A stretch of 64,000 nt of DNA, from the NCBI RefSeq assembly GCF_016802725.1, contig NC_052665.1, positions 4,030,001-4,094,000 on the forward strand. The letters run 5' to 3'. The DNA comes from Solenopsis invicta. Its lineage: Eukaryota > Arthropoda > Insecta > Hymenoptera > Formicidae. Positions 1 to 12,287 of this stretch are shown piece after piece; position 1 is the first letter of the stretch, and each line of letters begins with the position of its first letter. The notes beneath the pieces are model-generated. The model made no database searches and was not told the DNA's origin. It worked only from the letters and a program-made list of their open reading frames with translations. The position numbers and the translations under genes were made by a program.

Positions 1-349
1 GAATGTAACCACGGCCAAGGAAGCGAATTTCGCGAATAAACTTTATTAATGATCATTTAATTTCAATCTCTCCTTTATTGACATATTACAAGGAATTTCT
101 TATTACTAAATAAGGAAAAAAAGATTTGTTAAAACAACCAAAAACTTCTTTGATTCAGCGCATCTCGTAATATACGGGCAGTAAAGTTTTTTATGTATCG
201 AAGTTTTGTAGCTGAATAAAGTTAGTAATTATAACGCATTATATTTGTTAAAATAGCACAGTAAATTAAACGAAACAATTTTTTGCGAAAATCAATTGAA
301 TATGTAGATTAAAATTTTCAACAAAACTGCTAGCCAAGACGACGCATAC

Positions 350-411
350 TTCTGCTGCTGCAATGAAGAAAACTTGTTATACACGTTAGCAATTTTCATT
401 GCAGCAAAGAA
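350..411. repeat. Hairpin of about 62 nt (GCTGCAATGAA stem)
   Basis: GCTGCAATGAA at 357-367 pairs perfectly with 395-405. Two A-T pairs follow inside after a one-base bulge, and TTCT/AGAA pairs outside after a small internal loop. The loop is about 22 nt. Size and shape resemble a short pre-miRNA, but no known insect miRNA seed is recognised. A second small palindrome (AATTGCT/AGCAATT) sits at 414-429. Confidence 0.4.
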
Positions 412-3400
412 CTAATTGCTCTAGCAATTCATTCATTGTTTTTAGACATAATTTCTTTGTTAAACTATCATCTCCTTGTTGAACTTGCGCAGCAAGCTGT
501 AGCTTTGCTGAATCACCCAGTCTACTTTTTGCCGTGATCGAACATTCCGAAACTTGCGTTCGTAAGGATGTTATCGCACGTACGAAGTACGAATTGGCAA
601 GCGTTTTTTACGTATTTCATATATAGAATTTTTGCTACGCGCAAGACTTGATATCTGGTATTTTAGAGATAAATCCTTTTCCAACAGTAATTCCTGAACG
701 TGCAGTATAGTCCAGCGATATAAACTGTTTTTCTTCTGTGAGAGGCAATGCAATGTCTCGCGCATTTACACGATGTCACGGCCGAATGTCCAGAAAAACG
801 GTCCTTTTTCTCCGACCACGTATTCGTATGCTCGCGAAAGGAGTCTGACCGCGAATTCCTGAGGGTATTCTCTGTACCGTGGCCGAGGAGCTCGCTTTAT
901 CGCGCGCAACGAACATCACTGGATTAAGCCACGTTGCAACGGTAAGCGATGGCGCCCGGGGCTATTGGATAATCTACAATTTTATACGCTGTATCCCATG
1001 TGGCAAAGTAGAAAAGAAAGTAGAGATTTGGTAGTTCTCGTAATTGCTTCGTGAATATGGACCAATAAGAGTGCGCGTTAATGCGGCCGCCCCTCGGAGG
1101 CTCTGAATAGTTTTACTTTCAACCTAATTCTCAGCTTACGACGTGTAAAAGTGCTTAATTTAATGCGTTATGATGTAAAATTCTAATACGTACATTCAGT
1201 TTTTCACCATAGGCTATGACTGGTACTTTATTCGTTCCACGCGTCTTGCGATAGCCATCAGAAAAATTACTACGCGCTCGTTAGTCTAAACTGACCACAC
1301 AATTATAGGTATAAAGTAATTTGGTAAAGTAATTTTTCTTTAAATTTGTATAGAAATAAATACAGATATTTTCAGTTATATTGTTTTGGAAGATTCAAAA
1401 GGTACAATATAAAATTTACTAAAAGTTATCGCTTGGTATAAGATTCCGCCCAATGACTGAAAATGTCCAAATCAGAGAGAAGCGATGCTGGGAATAGAGG
1501 AGCGTGGGATGTTGTTGTACCACCTATACGAAATCATACCCCGTGATGCAGTAAGTGTGTCGATCGACAAGTTGAAACGGATCTCGAAATGGGTACGCTC
1601 GCCATTGAACTCGGTATTATCGATAAACATAGCCAGCATAGAGGACCGCGCTGAATTGTCGGGGATAGTCGGTGTTATTCGTACCCTCGCTGTACAACGG
1701 TATAGTACGTAGGTGCAGCGTGCATGCCCAACAGGCAAGCATGGTCCAACGCAGATTGCAGGCAGAGGGTGAAAGAGGGAACGAGGGGTGGGGAAGAGGA
1801 ACAAGATACCAGTCGTCCGTATAATCTGTAGATCTGACCGCGCGTGTTCTGCCCACGAATCCCGTGGGTGGTAACCGCCTCGGGGACCTGATTTACAGGT
1901 GTAACCTGCAATAACGGCTCGCGCGACCTATCGAATCCGAGAACTTGGGATCGTAGAATTTCGCTGTACCGATATCCCAAGAAGCTGCGAGGCGTTTCGC
2001 GCGCCGCGGTAACCGTGGAAGACGATTCTCATGGCTCGTACAAAAATCAAATCTACTATACAACTTAACGGCAAGAGCCGTTAAAATTGCGCCTCCGGGA
2101 GAATGATTTTCCGTATTACAATGCGTGTGAAATGCACGGGAACTTTTTACGTGAACTTGTCTGGCAGCTTTCATGTATCATATTATTTGAATATCCCGAG
2201 TAGTAACACGGTATATGTTTGTTGCGAGTTTTACGCGGAATTTAAGGGGGTCTGTGTTCCGAAATTTACTAACAATATGGGAATCTACAATTTACGTTAC
2301 ATAGATTTCCAGTACTATCACTGCATTTTGAAATGCATTCTAGAAATGTAATTCGAATATGCAATTGTTTACTTAGATATTCATAAAACTTATATATAAA
2401 CGTATATACATATAATATACATTTATGAATTTATAGATAAATTAATGTATTGATACAAGATTTTCTGGTTGAAACCAAAATTACTAAATATCTAGAAATC
2501 GTAATAATTATTCTCTAAATTTTACATTTCTATATTACGTAACTTATTAGTAACAGTATTTATTTAGGTTTGATTAATAAATAATCATTGGTGATTTTGC
2601 ATAAATTTGCGATATTGCAACACAAAATGTTTCACATGCATTTCTAGATTTACAAAACGTGTACGTTTCGCGTGTTGAAACCACGCATTATACATTTGGA
2701 CGTGTAATTAAGAGGAATAATTGGCAACTATGGGCGCAAGACAAGTATGTGTTATACCTGGAAGAGTCAATCTATATAACTTTTGACACTAATTCTAACA
2801 AAGTGGAAATCCTGGAAATTCTGATGCTTAACGGCGGGACATTGTAATTACTAGTATGACGCGAGACCTGAGAAATCCGATTGACATGCACATCTCTCGA
2901 GACATGCCCGATTGGTACTACGTGATTTCACGTAATATGGCCATGTTATCAACCCAAATCGAAGATGCACTCGATGGATAACCTTGTCACATCTATAGTT
3001 GAAAAGCTACAGTGATTAGAAGCGTTTACAATCCATTTATATTATTTCGATTGACTTACGGTAATTTGTGACAATTTACGGATTTTTTCTGCATTGTAGG
3101 AGAGAAACTATTGCAAATGTTATTTATAAATAATTGAAATTTGATTAAATACCGAAGAGTTTAGCGAAAAATATAACTTACCGTTACTATTGAATTTGAA
3201 ATGCTATTTTCCTTAAAAAGGAAAAATGACATCGCGCTTTTGATGTTATTGTAATATTTACTCGCTTTCTACTGCGTTTTGCAGTTTGTAAAAGTATTTC
3301 TAGAAAAAAAATTTCCGCACATAAATTGATACCGCTATAGAACGTACCATCGCGGTATCGGACGCGAGTATCGTTTGCGACGTCATTAAATACCATTGAA

Positions 3401-6400
3401 ATTATATGGTAAAAAGGAGGTATCTGATTACAAAGGGACGACTCCTCTTCATCTCTGCGATCGGGAACTTGCGCCAATAGGGTCATCGTGGATGCCTCGG
3501 TCACAGCAGAGTGTAACCCAGTTTCTATGCGCCGCCAATTACAAGCAGGCGAAGTGCTTGGTTCGCAAAGCCTCAAAAGAACGCGACGTTGACCCATTTT
3601 GCATTGATTTCACTTGCACAGCTTTGAAAGAAAAGAAATACTTCTCGCCTTGGCTGCAATTACAAACGATGCGGATTGTAACCCGAACTGAAGCGCTTTT
3701 TTTAACGGCATTGACTTGTTTTCTACATCAACGTTGCTCGCTTTCAACGAGTATTATCATTACGCTGTTATGCACGGGTGCGCGCAGAGATTTGAATAAC
3801 TAACAACTCGGTGCTCTTTTCATAATTCCATGATTAATGAGCGCCTTTTGCCGAATACACTGGTATAGGTACAAGTTTTTGTTTTTTGAACAGAGAAGTT
3901 CTTTCAATATAAAGTTTTACGAGTTTGCAAGCAAATAAATAAAAGTAGATTGAACTATTTCACAAACTATTTGAGAACGTAAGTCACGAGAAACCGATAT
4001 AATTAGTTTTGTAAAATTATAAAAATGAGCAGAGTGTATAACTGGGTAAAGCAATGGAATTAAAGGTATCCTACAATATTTCCAACAAATGCGACAATTT
4101 AATCTTTACAAAAACAAAGTACTGCAAACTCTGTTACATCCGCAGTAAAAACGGCGGTATTTTACCGCGATTTGTTCAAACAGGTAGACATTATTTTTAA
4201 TAAACGTATCATTATTTTTGTTACACGCGTTTATAATTATGTAACTCGCACATTAGAAATGCGCGAAGGTATTAGCCTGGGAAAAAATTACGCGCGCTCG
4301 TTCTCTCTTTCTTTTCACGATAAACATTTTTTCGTGGGGGGGCTTTCGCCTTGATGCAACATATGTCTTGCGAGTGCGATGATCAGGCCTTAACCCACCT
4401 CTTTCGTAATCGTCGCTGAACGTTAGATTATCTCCTTCTGTCGAGATCGCCGACACCTGGCGAACCACCTGGTCATCGATAGCTCGCTCAAGGATGAGGA
4501 GGGGACGGTGCAGAACGGTTTCGCGGGCCACACCGGCTCCGCTCGCGTTTTCGCATTCGAACGGCCGATTCAGGTGGGACGATCCCTGGAGCGCAGATAC
4601 GAAACACAGGTAGCGTGCCCCGCAGCGATAGGATCTCCCAGGACGATCCGTACCGCGATCGGAGAAACGCGAAATACGGCGGAGCAGGTGCGCGCACGGC
4701 ACTTGAGAAATCACTGCATCTCCTCTCGCTCTCCTCTGCCCCTCGGGCCCTGCCTCCTCGTCCACACTCTTCGTATCGCATACACGGAAAAAAAAGGTGA
4801 AATTCGAAAGGCATACGTTTCACCTCGGCGCGGTCGCTCGCTCGTTGAACCAGCCCAGATTCCCTCTGCCTTGATGTAAGATCCAGATTTTCGCTACGTG
4901 TAATTTCTTAATTGTACACCTGACGGATTCAAGGGTTTAATCACGATCGAAGCTGCGAAAGCTGGGTTTGCCGTGAGTGATTTCGCAAGCTAATTGTTTC
5001 TCTTCGGAATTTGGAGAAACGTTTTCTGGAAAGATGTGAAAGTATATACACGCGCGTTCAGCTGTGCAGATTTTATTCTTAACGCAATGTGTTTGCTCGC
5101 GTAATGCTAATTTGCCACTGCTAATTCTAGTCTCGTGAAATTTATCGTTAATGTCATGAAGATAATCGCGATTAATTAAACCGTTCGTTTATTTGCAATA
5201 AACGATTAAAATTATTATTAATTGCAGTTATTAAATTCAGTGCACCATTAGATCAGCGTAAACGTCGTCGGCGCTTGCGGCTCTCTAATTAAAATCGCAG
5301 CGCGGCGCGATATTTAAACAGAGACAGAGGCAAAGTGTGCGACCATGATTTTTTTCATAAGTAGGACATCGCATTTTTTTCATCGCCCAGATGTAGTTGT
5401 TGTGCGCGCAAGTGCCCTGGCAGGTGACATCCGCCGGGCTGTGATATTATTTTTACTGTCATGCGTACACGTACGCACGTGCGTTCATAAATAGCTAGAG
5501 CTAGAGGCGAAATATTTGTCTTCCCCACTCCATTGCGCTCCGATGTCACATTATCTGCATAGATCTTCATTTCTAATCTACGTTTTACAAAGAAACCTCT
5601 TAAAGTCAACCAAGCGGCAAATTTTCGTTCACAAGATCTATGTTTAAGTCATCCTAAACACACGCAACAAACGAAGAATAATGAGCTCCCGCGGAGCTCT
5701 CCAGCGTTTGCAGTTGAAACGACGCTTGCAAAAATATACTTCCCTTTTTTTTGCGAGACACGAAGTACCGAATTTTTTTTTCAAAATGAACGTACGCGCG
5801 CATATTTCCAGTCCGCGAATTCTCATACATGTTTTCTCATTTAGATTAAGACTATATCGAGTTTGCGCGCGAAATTAGGGGGTTATTCGCGAAAGCAGAA
5901 CTCTCATTTTTACGAACAAGATCACGGTCCGGCGTTCTACCTCGGGCAAATATAGTTTTGGCAGGACCTTTGCAAACATCGCGGTCGTGCGCAACGCTAT
6001 GCGGCGATGCGTTCGAACCGGTTCCGGGTGCATTGTTTGCGTCACTCGTATGAACACAGCCGTAACGACGGACCGGGCCACTTACTACGAAATTGCCGGC
6101 CAACCGCGCTTTCGGTCTCGCCGCTCGGCAACGATATGCACGATGCTACTGATCCTGGTCGCTTGGAATAACGGAAAAAAAAAAAAGAAAAAATGACGAA
6201 CTGGCACTTCAAATTTCGCACGTTCCGTCGCGCTGCTGCCAGAACGCTCGACATATGGGATGCGTCAAAGCGCGCAATTATTTGCTTCTGGCGAAGGAAT
6301 CGATCGGCGAAACTTACCGCTGTTCCTCCTTTCCGAGTCGGGGGACAAACCTCAGAAAATCGTCCCTTGCTCCGAGAACAACACGCGATGTCCGCGTAAA

Positions 6401-7041
6401 TCGGTTTCGTCAAAAAGAATAATGAGCGCTATTAATCGTTTAAGCAGAAAATATCCTAAATGGCGATTGTTCCCTCTATTCTTTCCTTTCGTGGATACGC
6501 GTTTACCGACACAATAAGTTAAACAAAAGAAAATTTCTCAAGCAGCTGACCGACTAACGTGCGCCGACGGTAAGAGATGTCATATGGTGTTTGACAAGAA
6601 TAGATTAAAAATTTTTAATGAAAACCAAGTTATATGTAGCGCGCATTAATTTAATAATTTCAATTATATTATACATATCGAGATACTAAAAGGATTAAAA
6701 TTAATAAATTATTAATATAAGGATTAAGAGGATTTCGATCAGGCTAATTAAAAGATCAATTAAAGGACTAATTAAGGGGATTTGGATCACATGTTTCACT
6801 AATATCGCCGGCGGTATTTTAGCTAATTAGATTTTTTCGTTTCTGATTATTACTATTATTGATGTGTAAACAATGTAATTTTCTTACCATCGAGAAAAAA
6901 TATTCGTGATGGCTGATTAGAAATTTCAGACGTAAAGTCATGTAAATCTAAACGCCGGTCTCTGCGTAATGCAATCGTGCATTCTCGACAGTTACGTCGA
7001 GCGTCAATAATCGAGTTGGCTGGGACGCGAGCGAAAGCGTT

Positions 7042-7092
7042 AACGAAGATATTATGCAACCGATCGTCGCTAATCGGCAAATGGTCCGAGAC
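7042..7092 (+). repeat. Dispersed repeat, copy 1
   Basis: Matches 7949-7999 at 40 of 51 positions without gaps, with the exact core CGAAGATATTATGC and the shared AAATGG and CCGA blocks. The copies are direct repeats 907 bp apart. The family is not recognised; an old transposon fragment is the simplest explanation. Confidence 0.5.
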
Positions 7093-7948
7093 ACCAGATG
7101 TTACTACACATGCGTGACTGCCTTTGATTTCGATATTCACGTGCGTGCGACAACAGATTTGTAGTTCTTTTCGTTGGACGACCCAACAAAGCGGTTTATT
7201 GTTACTGACCCTAGATTGGCCATTTGACTCCGCGAATCTGTCATCTTCCAATTGCCATTTTATATATTACGCAATTGCACATTACTTTCTTTATTATACA
7301 TACGGAAATAAAAACTCTTGAAAGAACAGACATTAAACTTTCCTTTCGCATAAATCTTGTAACGAGCGAAACGTTTCTGTTACGTTCAATTTATATCTAT
7401 ATTTATTATTCAAAGTAACAGCTCACTAAATACTTGAAAAGATCAGTATGCAAAATTGGAATCAAATCCAGGAAGTTTATATATTCCTAAATGTTTTATG
7501 GACGATGCTACCTTTCCGATCAGCATTTCATATGATGGATCATAAAATATAGTAGGTCAAAAGTCATAAAATATATTTTATTATACATTACGGTAGATTA
7601 GCACTCGTAATGTATGAAAAGCGCGAATGTAAAACAGGTAAATCATATATCAAATGCCATTATCAGCCGAAAAAATATGAATAAATGCGCTCGTCGTGAT
7701 ACGTGAATTATATCGAAGGCAGGCTAACGCGGAAAACTGCAAAATGTGCCGTGGCGCAGTGCAGTATCGAAAATTGCAGCGCCTCCCCCTTTTTGGTATA
7801 GGTAATTATGAGGCTAATGATATACATACGCAGTAACGATATTGGTAGATTGCAGTTGGTACAACGAATTATTAGAGCGATAATCAGTATCACGAACCAG
7901 AGAAGAGCCGATATCCCATATCCACAATTTGTAATTAAGAATTTTATT

Positions 7949-7999
7949 AGCGAAGATATTATGCGGCTAATCGTCGGTAATTGGTAAATGGCCCGAAAG
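7949..7999 (+). repeat. Dispersed repeat, copy 2
   Basis: Counterpart of 7042-7092. Just downstream, TGTGCAGTAACCATCTCCCC (8003-8022) has a weaker echo near 8583-8605 (TGTGCGTAACCAGTCTCCCC), hinting at a third degenerate copy. Confidence 0.5.
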
Positions 8000-8714
8000 C
8001 CATGTGCAGTAACCATCTCCCCGAATCGATTTTAGTGCCGTCCAGCCAGGGCTCGTACCAACTGCGATATTTATTTGCATTTTTACAATGTTAATCCGAC
8101 GGTGATATATATTTCGATGAAATGCTGACTCACTGTGGAGCGATTGTAAAATCGGAAACTTCGACAACGATAAATTAACAATGCGAATTATTTCGGATTG
8201 AAGAATGTCACTGCATCCTATTTTCATTACATTAATTCGCTAATCAAATCAGACGCTAATTATAAATTGCTTCTTTGCGAAAGAAATTCTACAACAGCGG
8301 GGGATGTTTATAGATGTACGACTAACAATAGGTTTATGTAAATTATTAATTTTTAACACACCCCTCGGAAATATGAAATACCAAGTATCATATTTGGGGA
8401 ACTCGAATCCCGCTACCCGATGACTATTAAAATCTCATAACGAGAGAAGGAGAGAAGGGACGTATTGCATGAACGATTTATTCAAATCCTAACAAAGACG
8501 GAGCCCAATGGGCAACATTGCGCTTGGCGTCGCGATACGATGGGGTGCGCTAAACAAAAGTCATTAGGGATAGGAAATCACTGTGCGTAACCAGTCTCCC
8601 CATACCGAAATCACAACCCCCGGAAACGTGCGAGACTCATGTATCTAACATAAAGATATACCCCCAACATGCGTACGATACACGCGTGCGTCATTTACTG
8701 AACAAATTGAGACG

Positions 8715-9410
8715 TATAAAGGCGGAGTCGCGTTTCTTGATTGTTACAGGTCTCCTCGATCTCTCCTCGAGGGGAGACAAGGCGAGAGAGAGAGAGAGAG
8801 AGAGAAGAGGAGGGGCCGCGTTATAGCGAACTCAATCTAATTACGGCGTCGCGAGACAAGGCTCTCTCGTCAGAAGTAATTTTGTCGTAAATAAGTTTTT
8901 AAAACGATCATTAATATCGTAGTCGGTTCGCCCGGTCCGCGCCCCCTTTGCTGTTCTTCCCGTTCCTCTCCTTTCTTTCGCAGTTTCCTTACATTCCAAG
9001 CGTGAAATTGGCCAACGGAAAAAAAGAGGCCACCCACACTTCGCCGAGTTTGAACGTTCCCGAGGCCCTTTTGCGAGAGGCCACCTCGAATGCGCGCGGT
9101 TCCGTCGTTGCACCATGCATATGGATCGTCGGTGCATTCACCGTGTACACACGTCGCGGATAAATATGTATGAGAACGAGCGGCATCGAGATTATCCACT
9201 ACTACCTCGTTTTCTTCTACAGATACGGATACGAGAATGCCTGCGCGATTTTCCCTTCGTTTGCCGTTTCCCATGCTAAATTCTACGCATTTCAATAGTC
9301 CGCATGCCGTCGAGGTATCAATAATGCGTATTTACGTGTTGCGACGTGCATCGCTGCTTTTCCATATTAACGAAATTCTATATCCGGCGGAGGATGTGGA
9401 AAATAATTAA
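8715..9410 (+). other. TATA site, GA repeat, splice-acceptor-like tract and 57-codon frame
   Basis: TATAAAGG at 8715-8722 sits in GC-rich DNA. It is followed by a CTCCTCGAGGGGAG palindrome and a GA repeat. Further on, a pyrimidine tract ending in CTACAG (acceptor AG 9221-9222) precedes an ATG at 9237 that opens 57 codons to TAA 9408-9410 (starts MPARFSLRLPF). No clear partner donor was found and the peptide is unrecognised. This is a weak collection of signals, noted for testing only. Confidence 0.1.
8784..8805 (+). repeat. (GA)n microsatellite
   Basis: Eleven uninterrupted GA units, followed by more purine-rich sequence. Confidence 0.95.
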
Positions 9411-9528
9411 ACAGACATGAACATAATATGAAACAATTTTCAATAAGCACATTATTATATTTTTCTTATATCTAAATACATCGTTGTAATCCCGTCATTT
9501 TTATGGTGTCATGATATTATCAGCAATT

Positions 9529-9577
9529 GTTTTTTAGTTATTTATTTTTTAGTTACTTTTTTTTTAGTTATTTATTA
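9529..9577 (+). repeat. T-rich minisatellite, three units
   Basis: Three tandem units of about 15-18 bp, each TTTTTTAGTTA(T/C)TT, in an A/T-rich stretch. Confidence 0.6.
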
Positions 9578-9714
9578 TCCACCATTATTTTTAATATTTT
9601 TGCTGTCATTTTGGAAAATGATACATCGCTCATATTTTTATTTTGTTTGGATTAAAAGATAAATTTGTGAAATCAGTCTATTTATATTGATCTTTTGTTT
9701 TGGTTACAAATTCG

Positions 9715-9791
9715 TTATTTATTTAATTACATTCATAGATATACGTTTTACGTTTTAAAATGTATATCAATGAATGTCATTAAATAAATAA
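9715..9791. repeat. Long hairpin: 30-bp stem, 17-nt loop
   Basis: Arms 9715-9744 and 9762-9791 pair over 30 positions with two mismatches around a 17-nt loop. Weaker pairing continues outward to about 9690 and 9825. It may be the core of an AT-rich foldback element; small-RNA precursor potential is possible in principle but not supported by any recognised miRNA sequence. Confidence 0.6.
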
Positions 9792-12094
9792 AATGTGTAA
9801 TAAAATAAATAACAAAATGAATATTTTTGTAGTAATTACATATGAAATAAAGTATTGGCTTTTCTGGCAATTTTTATAAATATTTTATACATTTATTATC
9901 AATAATTATTACACTTTTTTTTATAAGTAGCAATTTTTTTTTGTTTTGTATCTTCTTTAGCATCCCGTTTGTTTGCGTCAAAGATAGCCAATGTCGAATG
10001 AGGTTCGGCGGAGCGAGTTGAGGGAGACAAAATGTTGGTTCTGGGAGGATTAATGAGACCGTACCGGTAATTAACATGTCGAACGCAAATGGCATTGCGT
10101 AAAACAGTGCGGTGCCAGTTTACCGTGCTTGTTTTATTTTTATTGATCCTTGTCGCGGGATTTCCACTATTTCCTACTCCTCGCGCACTCTTCAGTCACT
10201 ACTGATGGAATCGTTAATCAACAATTTATTACCAAGTCGAATCACTATGGACTGATATCGATGAGTATCTGCAGTGACACGTCGATTGTTACTCTGACTT
10301 CCAATGAAGCTTGTATGACTCACGTATTTTCATTTTGGCTGGTATACATGTAGCCATCGCTCGGGCACATGTACCTATCAAAACTATAACAGGATATTAA
10401 TGAATCAAATTTTTTTAGATAGATACTAAACTTCTCTCGTGTACATTATAATCGTTTCACAGCGAATTTATGAAACTTTTATGTACACCGTGCGATTTGC
10501 CGAGTATTTGCAGATATTCTTATATTCCCATAATTTATGCAGAAAATATTCGCGAAGTATCAGCGAGTATATAAAAGCTTCAAGATGTAATGTATTTGTA
10601 TTTTGCTCACATCGCGTGATTCATTCTAACACTAGCAACGAGAAAAGGAGTTGGTAAAGGAATTCTGACGCCGAGTATAAGAAGATATCAAGAGAGATAT
10701 TCTTTCAATCTAATCGGCTCTTATTTCACACGACGCAGACTCATATTTCAGTCTCGGGATATAAAGCCAATTCAATCTCGGTAAAATTACCTACGCGGCG
10801 TTCCGCAGCGAAGAAGAGGCTTTGTAAACGAATTTTCAAGGCGATAATCCCGAGTGATTCATTCCCGAACAATATTTACGATACATCGTGGCTTTCATTC
10901 ATGCAGCTTACATTATTATACGATAAAGCCGGATTCATCAATGTCGTGATTGAATATCTCGGAAAAGGATACCAGAGATATCCTGTTCACAAACCGGAAT
11001 ATCGAATAATTCGCAGTACATTCATTGAGATGTGGCTTACTGAAATAAAAATTTCATCGTACAGTGACCTCTTAACATAATTAAATCTTGTATGCTTAAT
11101 TGATAAATTTTACGAACGCGCCGCTCTTGAAATAAAATTAATCTTCTACATATTGAGATGAGTTTAGAAATTTTTCCACTTTTCTAGTTTTCTAAAATAT
11201 AGAAATTTAAAAATAAAAACACATGTCATATGTACGTTTGCTCGAAAACGTCTAACGATTGGGCAAATACGCGAAAATTTTTTTAAATAGTTTAAAAGCG
11301 CGAAATAATAAAATAGGCAGTATTCAATTACGTGAAAAGTAAGAACTTTCGATTCCCATACACAAGAGTTTAAAGGTCATCCGCCCGATGTAACTACGAC
11401 AAAAGCGCGATTTCCAGCTATGTGTTTCTCCTTTTTTTTTTATTTTCTCGCGCACTTTGCTACCGGGGATTATAGAACGAACGAACAAATTCCCATCATA
11501 ATTTATGATCCTATCCGGCCATGGTTCTTCGGATAATCCACCGTATCGGTCGCTTGTCGGCATAACCCCTCGATTCCCCTTCTAAAAATTTATATATGAA
11601 TCGGGCATGCGCCCATTGTCGAAAGCCGCACGCGAGTTTGCACTTTATGAGAGTTACAAACAGTTAATAAAAATATTCCATTCTCTTTGCATAAAGCATT
11701 CCGTATTAATTTCCTGGAATGTCTACTTCGATTTCCTTTACTTTATATGTGAGGATTTCAACAGCTTTCCTGTGTCCACACAAAGAGTATATCGGTTTAA
11801 CAGTAGAAATTTCTACACAAAGAATTTATGTTTTAATATTTCATATATTATCAAATTATGTTTTATATCACATTTTTCGTATCCTGAGTACATATTATAT
11901 TTAACTGAAAAAAAATCATATTGAATCAAGTATTTAAATTTTCATTGCTAATAATATTAACATTATATAATAGATATTCTCTCAAAAATATCGATGTAGT
12001 TTTTTAATACGCAAGTTCTATATGGAAAATTTTTAAGTGATTACTCGCGAGCGATTACAAATCGTGCTTATTACACGAAACTACGCGAGTTGAG

Positions 12095-12287
12095 TATAAA
12101 ACGTGTTTATACATTTTGAAATTAACAGCATTTATATCGCTTCATGTCGAATCAGCAGATGAGAGGAAAAACTCGTTTGTCTCTTTTTTTTTTTATAAGA
12201 CTCGCTGAGAGGTCGATTGTAAAATTCGTCAGGAAATTTCGGGCAACGCTCCGTACGAGCCGCTCAAGCCACGATAATATTCCATGA
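12095..12287 (+). other. Promoter-like TATA with a 47-codon basic frame
   Basis: TATAAAAC at 12095 is followed about 31 bp later by an AACAGCA initiator-like site and then by the first ATG at 12144, which opens a 47-codon frame ending at TGA 12285-12287. The peptide starts MSNQQMRGKTR, has a short hydrophobic core (LSLFFFI) from an 11-T run and is otherwise Arg/Lys/Ser-rich. No family is recognised and the T run argues for chance. Confidence 0.12.

Larger units (their letters stand above)
1..8714. other. Non-coding mosaic DNA
   Basis: AT-rich DNA broken by GC-rich islets near 770-1110, 1470-2100, 4370-4870 and 5900-6400. Open frames in the islets overlap on several frames and both strands with no recognisable domains or paired splice signals, so I treat them as chance. 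AT-rich parts hold only the hairpin at 350, the dispersed repeats at 7042 and 7949, and a TAATTA cluster near 6745. Confidence 0.6.

Noticed and set aside
1485..1552. ATG frame followed by a GTAAGT donor-like site
   Set aside because: Short, unrecognised, and overlapped by several open frames on the opposite strand; no promoter nearby.
8870..9295. Minus-strand frame with an EGF-like CVHGEC segment
   Set aside because: The remaining EGF cysteine spacing is missing and the frame overlaps three other long frames; coincidence.
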